Of a stretch of 64,000 nucleotides of DNA, positions 1-9,457 are shown one piece after another. The notes under the pieces were generated by a model. It was not told the origin of the DNA, searched no databases, and worked only from the letters and a program-made list of their open reading frames with translations. The translations under genes were made by a program, and so were the position numbers. Source of the DNA: Phycisphaerae bacterium (GTDB lineage Bacteria > Planctomycetota > Phycisphaerae > JAJVII01); the NCBI GenBank assembly GCA_022072085.1, contig JAJVII010000047.1, positions 1 through 64,000 of the forward strand. The letters are read 5' to 3'. Positions within the stretch are counted from its first letter, which is position 1; each line of letters begins with the position of its first letter.

Positions 1-19
1 TTCTGCCGTAGACTGACTC

Positions 20-373
20 ATGGTGGCGTACTCCTCTGCCCGCGTGGGCGGTTTGGTGGTTATCTGCAAGACAACCAGAGTACGCCGCCTTTTCATTCCC
101 TCATCAACAACTTTCGGTTATACCTCCTTCCTGCTGGGCGTGTGGGTATTGCTCGCTCTCTGCCGGCCGCTTAGATGTCCTTGCTGCCACCGAATCAACC
201 TCTTCCGCCGCCGCAAGACGGGACAGCCTCGTTTACACAAAGATGCCGAAGGATTGCTGCTCTATCGCGAGCGAGACTGCCTTTGCAGTCGCTGTGGGCG
301 ACCCTACGTCGTCATTTGGCATGATTTCGACGGAATATCGTCCCGGCCAAGGGAACCCGATCCTCCGCGATAA
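20..373 (+). CDS. Hypothetical small membrane protein with Cys-rich C-terminal half
   Basis: A 117-residue frame with one hydrophobic stretch at about residues 35-49, followed by a basic segment and two cysteine clusters (C53, C55, C56 and C87, C89, C92). This could form a zinc ribbon on the cytoplasmic side of a single membrane anchor. I do not recognise a family. It lies in a decayed accessory stretch next to an integrase remnant, and no convincing ribosome binding site precedes the ATG. It may be a chance frame. Confidence 0.3.
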   Translation: MVAYSSARVGGLVVICKTTRVRRLFIPSSTTFGYTSFLLGVWVLLALCRPLRCPCCHRINLFRRRKTGQPRLHKDAEGLLLYRERDCLCSRCGRPYVVIWHDFDGISSRPREPDPPR

Positions 374-448
374 GACCGACGTTCATTGCCCCGCCGCGAA
401 AAGTTCTAACCGTGTCCAGCTTTCCCGACTTAATGTAGGTTACGCTGA

Positions 449-523
449 CTTCGTATGTTACGAAGACCCGCCAAAGGCGGCCAGCGGTCGTAACCCGAGG
501 CAAAGCGCGAGTACAGTACTCGC
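449..523. promoter_or_regulatory. Two perfect short dyads upstream of the integrase remnant
   Basis: CTTCGTA-TGT-TACGAAG lies at 449-465 and GCGAGTAC-A-GTACTCGC at 507-523. The second is 21 bases before the integrase start codon. Short inverted repeats around a small spacer are typical of tyrosine-recombinase arm or core sites and of operators. Which of these applies here cannot be told from sequence alone. Confidence 0.4.
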
Positions 524-544
524 CAAGCTCAGGGAGACGCCGCT

Positions 545-854
545 ATGACCACCGCCGCCCGTTCCAAATTCGTCCCGAAACTGCGACTGCACAAGGCGTC
601 CGGCCAGGGTCTTGTCGTCCTCAACGGCCAGACGATCTACCTCGGCAAATACGGTGAACCACAAACCGAGGAACGCTACCACCAGAAGCTTGCCGAATGG
701 CTGGCCGCCGGGCGACAGCTTCCCGTCTCGCCTAGGCAGTTGACCGTCAAGGAACTGCTCCAACGCTTCCTGAAACACGCACAGAGCTACTGCCGACCGC
801 ACCGCCAGGGCGACCGATGAGACGGCCAAGAACACCAAGAAGATCGTTCAGTGA
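545..854 (+). pseudogene. Truncated, frameshifted tyrosine site-specific integrase (N-terminal remnant)
   Basis: The first ~85 residues (LRLHKASGQGLVVLNGQ, then YLGKYGEP and AEWLAAGR) match the N-terminal end of planctomycete phage-type integrases, including the start of the SAM-like DNA-binding domain (VKELLQRFLKHAQSY). The frame is lost near 780-812. The expected continuation TDETAKNTKKIVQ is in the +1 frame from 813 and stops at 852-854. The whole catalytic domain (R-H-R-Y) is missing, since such proteins are usually near 400 residues. This is a dead remnant of an integrated element. A GGGAG ribosome binding site precedes the ATG. Confidence 0.7.
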
Positions 855-890
855 ATGGACGATGAGGACACGTTTGACTGATGCTGTGAT

Positions 891-1220
891 TCAGAACCCG
901 AACCGACATGACATGAGTGTCAGGATGAACCACCCGAGCCCCAGCAATCCGAATCCCAGAGCGGCCGCACTGGTGGATCTGTGCCGCAAGCCAATGCCGA
1001 TCAGGAGACAGCAGAATGCAAGGACCGTCAGCGAGATTGGCCACATGCTGGCAGCAATCAGCGCAGGCATCGGGAATGTCCGGCCGAAGACTTCCGTTAG
1101 GCCGTCTCTTCCGTGCCAGAGCAGTGAAAGGATGAAGCTCGCTCCGACGAAAGCGGCCACCATGAGAAGGCCCGCAACGACGGGGCTGCTAATCGCTCTT
1201 TCGGTTGGATTCGCGGTCAT
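891..1220 (-). CDS. Hypothetical three-helix membrane protein
   Basis: A 109-residue frame with three hydrophobic segments, at about residues 11-30, 50-75 and 86-105, and short polar connections. It has no recognisable family and no obvious partner. It sits between an integrase remnant and a PEP-CTERM remnant, so it may be accessory DNA. The hydrophobic periodicity makes it better than a random frame, but the evidence is composition only. Confidence 0.4.
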   Translation of the reverse strand: MTANPTERAISSPVVAGLLMVAAFVGASFILSLLWHGRDGLTEVFGRTFPMPALIAASMWPISLTVLAFCCLLIGIGLRHRSTSAAALGFGLLGLGWFILTLMSCRFGF

Positions 1221-1367
1221 GGCTCTTCGGCATAGCAGTCAATAGGTAACAGGGCCATCCCATGCCGATCACAGTTGGGGAAAAGCCTGACAGCGACCAG
1301 CTTACCACCGGCGACAACGCCGGGCTAGAGTTGACCTACATCATCCGCGGCATGGCCAGCACGTGGG

Positions 1368-1763
1368 ATGCGTCGGCTCACCCTCTCGCGGGTCGACGGC
1401 ACCGTGTTCGACATCACGGCGTTCACCTTCAAACTGCTGGCGAACACGGGCGGCGCCGGGGCCAGCCTGGAAATCATGCCACTTGTGGGCGGCGAAGACG
1501 CGTTCAGCGACCCGCTCTATTTCGACGCGACCGGCTACTACGGCAGCACCTTCTCATACAACACGTCGCCGAACTACCTGGGCAGCACGGCGCTGCTGAC
1601 GGGCTACGACACCTACAAGATCAGCCTCTATGTCGACTTCGCATTCACGAGCCTCACGCTCGAAGGAGCGCCCGTTCCGACGCCGGAGCCATCGAGCCTT
1701 GGCCTGCTGGGCTTGGTCGGCGGGGGCCTCATTGCCCGCAGGATCGCCCGTCGCCCGAATTGA
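1368..1763 (+). pseudogene. PEP-CTERM sorting-domain protein, N-terminal part missing
   Basis: The C-terminus carries a PEP-CTERM signal: PTPEPSS, then a short hydrophobic helix (LGLLGLVGGGLI) and a basic tail (ARRIARRPN). The preceding ~100 residues look like the beta-rich body of such exported proteins (TLSRVDGTVFDITAFTF). There is no signal peptide. The first Met falls inside what should be the mature domain, and upstream frames give no in-phase export signal. I read it as a 5'-truncated gene. Intact members would be exported, anchored and cleaved by an exosortase, which is not in this window. Confidence 0.55.
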
Positions 1764-2150
1764 CCACGATGTTCACGGCAAGAGTTTGCCCGCCTGGGCA
1801 CGACGTCCGGCTGCTGCCGGAAGGTCAAGCTTCGCTCGCCTGCTGGCGATCCGACGGGGGCGCAGCAACACGCCCCTCCGTATATAGGGTCGCGGCCGGG
1901 GGAAAATGGGACTTACGAAAGCCGCGTAAACCGGGCCGATTCCGGCCGACGGCCCATCCGCCGGCCCGGCCGGCGGTTGGCCCGGGGAAAAATTCTCGGA
2001 ATTTCGGGCGGATTTTCGCAGGCGTCTTCAGGCGGCTCCCTCGGCAGATACAGGCCAACGCAGGCTAATGCAGAGCGACGCGTCGCGAGTCGGCTGGTGA
2101 TGCCGGGTCGGGAGGCGGGTAAGATCGGGCCTGAACTTCGAGACCGCCAC
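1764..2150. other. Gene-free stretch with a GC-rich palindrome
   Basis: No supported gene. It contains a perfect 19-base GC-rich dyad at 1958-1976 (nine base pairs around one C) and an isolated TATATA at 1881. No T-tract follows the dyad, so it is not a convincing terminator. Confidence 0.4.
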
Positions 2151-3029
2151 ATGGCAATCGATCGGCGACATCCCGTTCGGCCGTTCCAGCCGAGGCTCAT
2201 CCGCGAGTTCCTGGGCGGGCGGCGGTGTGTGAAGGCGACGCGGCTGCGCGGCGGGCGGAGCAACAGCAATTATCGCGTCGCCCTCGACGACGGGACGTCG
2301 TGCGTAGTTCGGCTCTTCAGCCGACCCGACGGGGCCGAACGCGAGGCGGCCGTCCGGCGGCTGGCGGCGAAGGTCGTCCCCGTGCCGCAGGAACTGGCCC
2401 GCGGAACCGACTGGGCGGTCTTCGAGTTCGCGCCCGGGCGTCCGCTGGCGGATTGCCCCGGCTGCACGGCGGCGGCGGCCAAGGCGCTCGCTTGGATCGC
2501 CTCCGTGCGGCTGCCGCGCGCCGGTTGGATCGGCGCGGACGGGGCGATACGGCCGTTCGACTTCGGCGGCGGGCGGAGTTTCGAGGCGTCCATGTTCGCT
2601 CGGCGGGCCGTGCGGGCGCTGCTCGGCCGGGAAACGATTCGCACGCTGCGGGCGATCCTGTCGGCCGAGGCGGAGCAGGCCGAGGGACGCGATGACTTCG
2701 GCGTTCGCCTCGTGCACGGCGACTTCAACCCGACAAACATCCTGGTCCATCGTGGGGCGGTCAGCGCGGTGCTCGATTGGGAATTCAGCCACGCAGGCTC
2801 TCCGTGGATGGACATCGGGAATCTGCTGCGGCACACGCCGGCGAAGCATCGCGGCCTGATCGCGCGGGGCCTGCGAGCGGGCGGGATCGACCTGCCGGCG
2901 GACTGGATACGGCGGGCCGAGTTGGCCGACCTCGGGGCGCACCTGGAGTTCCTGGAGTCGGCGCGCTCGAATGCTTTCAAAGGCCGTTGCGTGCGATGGA
3001 TCAAGGCGTTGGCTGCGCGATACGGGTGA
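2151..3029 (+). CDS. Aminoglycoside phosphotransferase (APH)/choline-kinase-fold small-molecule kinase
   Basis: A 292-residue protein with an APH-family kinase core: a nucleotide-binding N-lobe (SNSNYRVALDDG), the catalytic loop H189-G-D191 with N196 (HGDFNPTNILV), and the metal-binding D209 in LDWEFS. The family transfers phosphate from ATP to small hydroxylated substrates. The substrate here is unknown, and antibiotic resistance should not be assumed because most environmental members have other roles. The start at 2151 fits the usual family length, but no clear ribosome binding site supports it, and an in-frame ATG at 2100 is possible. It is followed by the carA promoter within 21 bases. 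Confidence 0.8.
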   Translation: MAIDRRHPVRPFQPRLIREFLGGRRCVKATRLRGGRSNSNYRVALDDGTSCVVRLFSRPDGAEREAAVRRLAAKVVPVPQELARGTDWAVFEFAPGRPLADCPGCTAAAAKALAWIASVRLPRAGWIGADGAIRPFDFGGGRSFEASMFARRAVRALLGRETIRTLRAILSAEAEQAEGRDDFGVRLVHGDFNPTNILVHRGAVSAVLDWEFSHAGSPWMDIGNLLRHTPAKHRGLIARGLRAGGIDLPADWIRRAELADLGAHLEFLESARSNAFKGRCVRWIKALAARYG

Positions 3030-3049
3030 CAAGGCGGCGCGTCGCGTGG

Positions 3050-3078
3050 TTGAAAAGGTGGGGAGCCGCCGGTATGAT
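3050..3078 (+). promoter_or_regulatory. Sigma-70-type promoter for carA
   Basis: TTGAAA at 3050-3055, 17-base spacer, TATGAT at 3073-3078. The predicted start near 3085 leaves a leader of about 237 bases before the carA ATG, all of it filled with strong hairpins. Confidence 0.65.
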
Positions 3079-3127
3079 GCCCGAACTTTGGGTTGCGCCG
3101 GCACGGCGAGATGGGCGCATGAAAAGA

Positions 3128-3301
3128 GGATCCGAGCTCGCCGTAACTCGGACCCTCAAGCCAGGCTGTCCGCTCCATCGGAGCGGAGACCCACAGCCTT
3201 ACTGAAACTATCGGCCGATTCGTCGGGATAGTTGAATTCCGTGAACGGGAAAATCGGCTGCCGCATCGTCACGCCCTCGGCAACGTGACGCGCGGCGGCA
3301 G
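3128..3301 (+). ncRNA. Structured 5' leader of carA (candidate cis-regulatory RNA)
   Basis: Four consecutive hairpins can be drawn. H1: TCCGAG 3131-3136 with CTCGGA 3147-3152. H2: AGGCTGT 3163-3169 plus CCGCTCC 3170-3176, pairing with GGAGCGG 3180-3186 and ACAGCCT 3193-3199. H3: AACTATC 3206-3212 and CCGA 3215-3218, closed by a UUCG tetraloop, pairing with TCGG 3223-3226 and GATAGTT 3227-3233. H4: CTGCCGC 3258-3264 and CGTCACG 3267-3273, pairing with CGTGACG 3284-3290 and GCGGCAG 3295-3301. H4 ends 20 bases before the start codon, so it could gate translation. There is no U-tract. I do not recognise a known riboswitch. Confidence 0.5.
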
Positions 3302-3321
3302 ACAGCGGATTATCGGACGCC

Positions 3322-4500
<1,179 letters not shown>

Positions 4501-4531
4501 ACCCGTCCCCGCCTGACAACGAGGGCTTACG

Positions 4532-5587
4532 ATGGAACCTGTTCGCCTGGGCGTGATCGGCTGCGGCGTCATCGGAAAGAAGCACATGGACTCCGCGGCC
4601 GGCGCCGATCACATCGATCTGGTCGCGGCGGCGGACCTGGTCGAGGCCAATCGCGTCGAGGCGGCAGAGAAGTTCAGGCCGCGGCGGGTCTATGCGTCGG
4701 CTGAGGAGTTGCTGGCCGACGGCGAGGTCGAGGCCGTCGTGCTCGCCCTGCCGACGATGGTGCGGACGAAGCTGGCCCTGGCGGCGCTTTCCAAGGGCAA
4801 ACACGTCCTGCTGGAAAAGCCGGCGGCCATGAACGCGGCCGACCTGCGGCGGATCATGGCGGCGCGGGGCAAGCTGACCGTCGGCTGCTGCTCGAGCCGC
4901 CCGCAGTTCAAGGCCCACGTGCCGATAGTGAAGGAACTCATCGCGTCGGGCCGCCTGGGGCAGATTCGCGAGCTGCACGTCCGCTGCCTGGGCGGATGCG
5001 GGGCCAAGCCGGCCAAGCCCGGCCCGGCCTGGCGGCTGCGGCGCGACCTCAACGGAGGCGGCATCCTGGTCAACTGGGGCTGCTACGACCTGGACTACCT
5101 GATGGGCCTGACGGGATGGACGCTGCGGCCGCGCGTGGTGCTGGCTCAGGCGTGGGCGGCGCCTCCGGCATTCGCGCGTCACATTGACCCGACCTCGGAC
5201 GCCGAGACGCACTTCACCGCGCTGGTGCGGTGCGAGGGCGGCGAGGCCATCTCCATCGAACGCGGGGAGTTCACCGCGACGGGCAAGCAGAACGGCTGGC
5301 AAATCGTCGGCGACGCCGGGTCGCTCGACCTGACGATGGTCAGCGACGATCCCATCCGCATCACCCACTATGCCGCCGACGCGGAGAAGGGCGCGACCGA
5401 GCGGGTGATCTATGACGCCACGGAGGGCTGGGGCGAGATGCACGCGGGCCCGGTGCGCGACTTTGCCGCGGCCATCCGCCAAGGCCGCGAGCCGCTGACT
5501 GGCCTGGAGCGGTCGCTGACGCTTCAGCGACTCACTGACGCGATCTACGAATCGGCCCGCAGCGGGTCGGCGGTGACGATCGGCTGA
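4532..5587 (+). CDS. Gfo/Idh/MocA family NAD(P)-dependent oxidoreductase
   Basis: A 351-residue protein with an N-terminal Rossmann fold (GVIGCGVIGKKHM) and the family motif around LLEKPAAMNAADL, where the EKP lysine contributes to catalysis. The C-terminal alpha/beta dimerisation domain follows (GGGILVNWGCYDLDYLMG). Members oxidise or reduce hydroxyl groups on sugars, inositols and similar compounds. The substrate cannot be deduced. It starts 32 bases after carA with a GAGGG ribosome binding site and may be co-transcribed. A second, divergent member lies at 8207-9262. Confidence 0.88.
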   Translation: MEPVRLGVIGCGVIGKKHMDSAAGADHIDLVAAADLVEANRVEAAEKFRPRRVYASAEELLADGEVEAVVLALPTMVRTKLALAALSKGKHVLLEKPAAMNAADLRRIMAARGKLTVGCCSSRPQFKAHVPIVKELIASGRLGQIRELHVRCLGGCGAKPAKPGPAWRLRRDLNGGGILVNWGCYDLDYLMGLTGWTLRPRVVLAQAWAAPPAFARHIDPTSDAETHFTALVRCEGGEAISIERGEFTATGKQNGWQIVGDAGSLDLTMVSDDPIRITHYAADAEKGATERVIYDATEGWGEMHAGPVRDFAAAIRQGREPLTGLERSLTLQRLTDAIYESARSGSAVTIG

Positions 5588-5600
5588 GGGGAGGAACCGC

Positions 5601-5637
5601 CCAGACGCCAGGGGGAAGACGCCAGGGACGCCAGGCG
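5601..5637. repeat. Short degenerate repeat array (CCAGACG/CCAGGGACG units)
   Basis: Four imperfect units beginning CCAG are spaced 7, 14 and 9 bases apart in the gap between convergent genes. It resembles the heptameric arrays found elsewhere in the window, with less regular phasing. Confidence 0.4.
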
Positions 5638-5709
5638 GAAGTGAGAATCGGCGGGGAGGGAAGTCGTCGCGCTGACGCTCGCTTGGAGCCGCCCGCCTGT
5701 CGGCGGGGT

Positions 5710-6261
5710 TCACTTCAATTGATGTTCGAGCTGCTTGAGGAATCCGGCCATCACCGGGAGCGGAAGCTTGGCGATGCGCGGCTCGGGGACCGGGTCGGCG
5801 GTGAGCAGGGCGATGGCCTGCATGGCGGCCGGGCGGTCGGCCTTGAGCTGGCCCGCGACGGCGTTGGCCTGTTCGAGGTTGCCCTTGGCCATGTGGACGA
5901 GGTAGGCGATCAGCAATTCTCGGGGCGGGGCGGGCTTGGCGCCGCCGGGCGAAGCGGCTGGCAGGGCAACGCCGCCCTCGCCGTGTGGGTCGTCCACGAG
6001 CGAGGGGTCGGCCTCGTCCGCGGGCTGGCTGCCGGCCTGGGCGAGGAACAGGTCGTGCTCGGCGGCCAGGTCGCGGGCGACCTTGTCGGCGAGCTTCTTC
6101 TCCTCCTTCTCGTCCAGCGGGGCGAGGTCGAGTTCGTCAGCATCGGGCGCCGGGACATAGACATGCTGCTTGCAGGAAGGGCAGCGTCCCTTCTTGCCGC
6201 CGGCCGCGTCGGGGGCGGATATCTTCGCGCCGCAGTGCTCGCAATGGAACTGGATGGGCAT
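5710..6261 (-). CDS. Zinc-ribbon protein of unknown function
   Basis: A 183-residue protein starting with a rubredoxin-like zinc ribbon, C7-x2-C10 and C27-x2-C30 (FHCEHCGAKI, then GRCPSCK). An acidic linker and a C-terminal alpha-helical segment follow (residues ~112-183). Planctomycete genomes carry many such ribbon-plus-helical proteins of unknown role, and nothing here points to catalysis. The start at 6261 gives the ribbon at the N-terminus and is preceded by AGGAGGG. It lies 14 bases after yjbQ, so the two are probably one transcript. Confidence 0.75.
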   Translation of the reverse strand: MPIQFHCEHCGAKISAPDAAGGKKGRCPSCKQHVYVPAPDADELDLAPLDEKEEKKLADKVARDLAAEHDLFLAQAGSQPADEADPSLVDDPHGEGGVALPAASPGGAKPAPPRELLIAYLVHMAKGNLEQANAVAGQLKADRPAAMQAIALLTADPVPEPRIAKLPLPVMAGFLKQLEHQLK

Positions 6262-6275
6262 GCCTGCCGTCCCTC

Positions 6276-6698
6276 CTATTCGCCGATGACTTTGACCAGC
6301 ACGCGCTTGGTCCGGCGGCCGTCGAACTCGCCGTAGAATATCTGCTCCCACGGGCCGAAGTCGAGCCGGCCCTCCGTGACCGCGACAACGACTTCGCGGC
6401 CCATGATCTGCCGCTTGTGGTGGGCGTCGCCGTTGTCCTCGCCGGTGCGGTTGTGCTGGTATCGCTGCGGCGACGGGTCGTAAGGTGCAAGGGTTTCCAG
6501 CCATTTCTTGTAGTCGGCATGCAAGCCCGGCTCGTCGTCGTTGATGAACACGCTGGCGGTGATGTGCATCGCGTTGACCAGCGTCAGGCCCTCCTTGACG
6601 CTGCTGGCCTTGACGACGCGCTCGACGTCGGGCGTAATGTTCACGAAATCCATGCGGGCGGGGACGTTGAACGTCAGGTATTCGGTATGCGATTTCAT
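6276..6698 (-). CDS. yjbQ: YjbQ family protein (UPF0047, secondary thiamine-phosphate synthase-like)
   Basis: A 140-residue single-domain protein with the family pattern: N-terminal [14 protein letters not shown], then [20 protein letters not shown], the histidine-rich [12 protein letters not shown], and the C-terminal [13 protein letters not shown]. The E. coli homologue has a weak thiamine-phosphate synthase activity, but the physiological role is unsettled. A GAGGG ribosome binding site lies seven bases before the ATG. It is upstream of the zinc-ribbon gene. Confidence 0.88.
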   Translation of the reverse strand: MKSHTEYLTFNVPARMDFVNITPDVERVVKASSVKEGLTLVNAMHITASVFINDDEPGLHADYKKWLETLAPYDPSPQRYQHNRTGEDNGDAHHKRQIMGREVVVAVTEGRLDFGPWEQIFYGEFDGRRTKRVLVKVIGE

Positions 6699-6757
6699 GC
6701 GCGGTCCCTCGCGGGTGCGGCCCGATCACCCGATGGTAACGCGCCGCGGAGGGCGGT

Positions 6758-8176
6758 TCAACCGTGCTGCTTGCGTTTGCCGCGGGCCTTGGCGCGGCGG
6801 CGGCGGGAGAGCTTGGGCAGGTCGGCGGCGCTCTCGCCGCTGCGGGCTCGGAAGAGCAGCCGCATCGGCACCTCGGGGAAGGGCAGCGATTCGCGGAAGC
6901 GGTTGAGCAGGTATTTCTCGAAGGCCGGCGTGACCCGGCGCGGGTCGTTCATGAACGACACGATCGTGGGCGGGCGGACCGCGACCTGCGTGGCGTAGTA
7001 GATGCGGGCCTGGCCGCCCTTGCTCATCCCCACGCCGGGCCCCTGGGCCCCGCTGATCTGCTCGATTACGGCGTTGAGCTGCCCGGTGCCGACGCGCGTG
7101 CAGGCCTGGCGGAACAGCGACGACGCGAGGTCGAGGACCGACTGCACGTTGCGGCTCTCGCTCGCGGTGGTCAGCGCGACCGGGGCGTATTCCAGCCCGG
7201 GCAGCACCTCGGTGAGGTAGTCGGCGTAGTCGCCGCTGTCGGCGCGGTCCTTGACCAGGTCGTACTTGTTGATGACCAGGATGACCGGCTTGAACTGTTC
7301 GGTGATGTACTGCCCCAGCCGCTTGTCCACGCCGCTGACGGGCACGGTCGCGTCCATCATGAACAGGACCACGTCGGCGCGGCGGATCGACCGCTGGGCG
7401 CGGTGCAGGCTGTAGAAGTCCACGTCGGCCTTGACGCTGCCGCGGCGGCGGACGCCCGCGGTGTCGATGGCCAGGAAGCTGTGGCCGTCGCGGACGAAGC
7501 GGACGTCCACGGCGTCCCGCGTCGTGCCGGCGACCTCCGAGACGATGACCCGCGGGCCGCCGGCGATGGCGTTGATGAAGGTGCTCTTGCCCGCGTTGCG
7601 CTTGCCGACCAGGGCGATCTTCATCTCCGGCTCGGCGGCATCAGCGGCGGACTCCTCCTCCTGCCCCAGCCCCTGTTCGGCCAGGTGCGCGGCGATGCGG
7701 TCCATCAGTTCCGCGATCCCGCGTCCGTGCTGGGCTGAAACCTGGAAGGGCGTCCCGAAGCCCAGGCGGAAGAAATCGGCGGCCAGGTTGTCCTGGGCCG
7801 GGGCGTCGATCTTGTTGACCAGCAGCCAGGCGGGCGTTGCGCCGTGGCGGTTGCGCAGCAGCTCGGCGACCCGCTCGTCCAGCGCCACCATTCCGTCGCG
7901 AGCGTCCACCACGAACAGCACCAGAGCTGCCGACTCGATTGCGTAGGCGATCTGGGCCTCGACCTGTTCGGTGAGGTTGTCGCTGTCCTCGATGCCGTAG
8001 CCGCCGGTGTCCACCAGCTCGAAGTAGCGGTCGCGGTGGTGACAGATGGTGCTGACGCGGTCGCGCGTGATCCCCGGCGTGGGGTCCACGATGCTGATCA
8101 TCCGCCCGGCGATGCGGTTCAGCAGCGAGCTCTTGCCCACGTTCGGACGGCCGACGATGGCGACGACTGGCAGCAT
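6758..8176 (-). CDS. der: Ribosome-assembly GTPase Der (EngA)
   Basis: A 472-residue protein with the diagnostic two tandem GTPase domains: GRPNVGKSS (G1) and DTGG (G3) in the first, then GKRNAGKST (G1), DTAG (G3) and NKYD (G4) in the second. A KH-like C-terminal domain and a basic tail (LSRRRRAKARGKRKQ) follow. Der is needed for maturation of the 50S subunit. The region directly upstream of the ATG is a heptamer repeat (8181-8206) in place of a Shine-Dalgarno sequence. The upstream oxidoreductase gene ends 30 bases away. Confidence 0.97.
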   Translation of the reverse strand: MLPVVAIVGRPNVGKSSLLNRIAGRMISIVDPTPGITRDRVSTICHHRDRYFELVDTGGYGIEDSDNLTEQVEAQIAYAIESAALVLFVVDARDGMVALDERVAELLRNRHGATPAWLLVNKIDAPAQDNLAADFFRLGFGTPFQVSAQHGRGIAELMDRIAAHLAEQGLGQEEESAADAAEPEMKIALVGKRNAGKSTFINAIAGGPRVIVSEVAGTTRDAVDVRFVRDGHSFLAIDTAGVRRRGSVKADVDFYSLHRAQRSIRRADVVLFMMDATVPVSGVDKRLGQYITEQFKPVILVINKYDLVKDRADSGDYADYLTEVLPGLEYAPVALTTASESRNVQSVLDLASSLFRQACTRVGTGQLNAVIEQISGAQGPGVGMSKGGQARIYYATQVAVRPPTIVSFMNDPRRVTPAFEKYLLNRFRESLPFPEVPMRLLFRARSGESAADLPKLSRRRRAKARGKRKQHG

Positions 8177-8180
8177 GGGG

Positions 8181-8206
8181 GTCCGTGGTTAGTGGCTAGT
8201 GGTTCG
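8181..8206. repeat. Heptameric repeat array between oxidoreductase stop and der start
   Basis: Degenerate tandem heptamers of consensus GTGGCTA on the plus strand. In the direction of transcription they read TAGCCAC toward the der start codon. The array fills the whole gap between the two genes. Confidence 0.65.
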
Positions 8207-9262
8207 TCATAGGGGCAACTCGACGCGGCGGCCCGATCGCGACGACTCGTAGATTGCCAGGATGATCTCGACGGCCTTGCGGGCCTCGGGGCCGCTGACG
8301 GCGGGCGGGCGGCCGGCGTGGATCGCCTCCATGGCCGAGGCGAAGCAAGCGGTGTGGCCCGCATGGCTGATGGCCGCCGGGTCCGACGAGCCGCCGCTGG
8401 TGGCCTCCTTGGCATACCGGGCGCGGACTTCGGCATCGCCGGTGGCCTCGTCGGCGAACTGCCAGGTCGTGATGGTGTCCTCGACGCAGAAGACCGACCC
8501 GCGGTCGCCGGAGACTTCCAGACGGCGGGCAGTCCCGGGATACATGGACGTCGCGCCCTGGATCAGGCCGAGGCATCCGTTGGCGAATTCGACCACGGCG
8601 CCGGCGGTGTCCTCGACTTCGATGTGCGGATGAGCCAGCGTGGCCACGCGGCCGCTCACCGCGACGACCGGGCTGCCTACGATCCATTGCAGGGCGTCGA
8701 TCGCGTGGATCGACTGGTTCATCAGCGCCCCGCCGCCGTCCATCCGCCAGGTGCCTTTCCAGCCGCCCTTGGCGTAATACGCGTCGGTCCGCCACCACGG
8801 GCAGTAGGCCGATGCGAAGGTCAGGCGGCCGAACCGCCCGGCGGCGACCGCGGCCTTAACCAGCAGGTTGACCGGGCTGAAACGGGCCTGGAAGATGCCG
8901 GCCAGCACGGTGCCGGCCTTCTGGTGCGCGGCGATCATGCGGTCGATGCGCTCCAGCGTGATCTCCATCGGCTTCTCGCAGACGACGTGCTTGCCCGCGG
9001 CGGCCGCTGCCAGCACCGGCTCCATGTGCGCGCCGGACGGCGTGCCGACGGTGATAACGTCGACCTCGGGGTCGGCTATGAGGGCATCCACGTCGGTGAA
9101 GCCCCGGCAACCGTGCTTGGCTGCGAAGGCGCCAACGCGATCGGCCACCACGTCGGCCGCCGCGACCAGCCGGGCGCTGGGCAAGTCCGCGATCGCCCTG
9201 GCATGGAACTCGCCGATCATCCCCACGCCGATGATGCCGAAACCGCAGGTCTTCTCTGCCAT
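8207..9262 (-). CDS. Gfo/Idh/MocA family NAD(P)-dependent oxidoreductase
   Basis: A 351-residue protein with a Rossmann N-terminus (GIIGVGMIGEFHARAI), VVCEKPMEITLERIDRMI around the catalytic EKP motif, and the C-terminal domain with GGGALMNQSIHAIDALQW. That last segment resembles sugar or inositol dehydrogenase-like relatives, but the substrate is unknown. It is upstream of der and downstream of a run of small genes and tyrS on the same strand. No good ribosome binding site precedes the ATG; the upstream bases are a short direct repeat of GTGAACGG. Confidence 0.88.
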   Translation of the reverse strand: MAEKTCGFGIIGVGMIGEFHARAIADLPSARLVAAADVVADRVGAFAAKHGCRGFTDVDALIADPEVDVITVGTPSGAHMEPVLAAAAAGKHVVCEKPMEITLERIDRMIAAHQKAGTVLAGIFQARFSPVNLLVKAAVAAGRFGRLTFASAYCPWWRTDAYYAKGGWKGTWRMDGGGALMNQSIHAIDALQWIVGSPVVAVSGRVATLAHPHIEVEDTAGAVVEFANGCLGLIQGATSMYPGTARRLEVSGDRGSVFCVEDTITTWQFADEATGDAEVRARYAKEATSGGSSDPAAISHAGHTACFASAMEAIHAGRPPAVSGPEARKAVEIILAIYESSRSGRRVELPL

Positions 9263-9274
9263 CCGTTCACCCGT

Positions 9275-9457
9275 TCACTTCTTCAAACGCAGCCATCGAC
9301 TGCGGAAGGCGTCGCGCAGCCGCTCGTCGAACGCCAACGGCGGCGCCGCTCCCATGTCGGCCTGGCGGAGGTCCCGCTCCCTCACGCTAGGCCGGCGGCT
9401 GATGCGCGACGACAGGTTGAGCACCTGTGCCAGGATGCGCTGATGGAAACGCGTCAT
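9275..9457 (-). CDS. Small hypothetical protein, translationally coupled
   Basis: A 60-residue basic protein of no known family. Its ATG overlaps the stop codon of the preceding gene (ATGA at 9454-9457), and it ends 12 bases before the oxidoreductase start. That arrangement is the main support for it being real. It may act with, or simply extend the operon of, the 207-residue gene upstream. Confidence 0.42.
   Translation of the reverse strand: MTRFHQRILAQVLNLSSRISRRPSVRERDLRQADMGAAPPLAFDERLRDAFRSRWLRLKK

Noticed and set aside
2151-3029. APH-like gene as an antibiotic-resistance determinant
   Set aside because: The APH fold covers many metabolic kinases. There is no resistance context and no close match to known resistance enzymes that can be claimed from sequence reading alone.
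3120-3204. A 28-codon open frame within the carA leader as a possible leader peptide
   Set aside because: It has no good ribosome binding site and is not enriched in Arg or other diagnostic codons. The RNA hairpins explain the sequence better.
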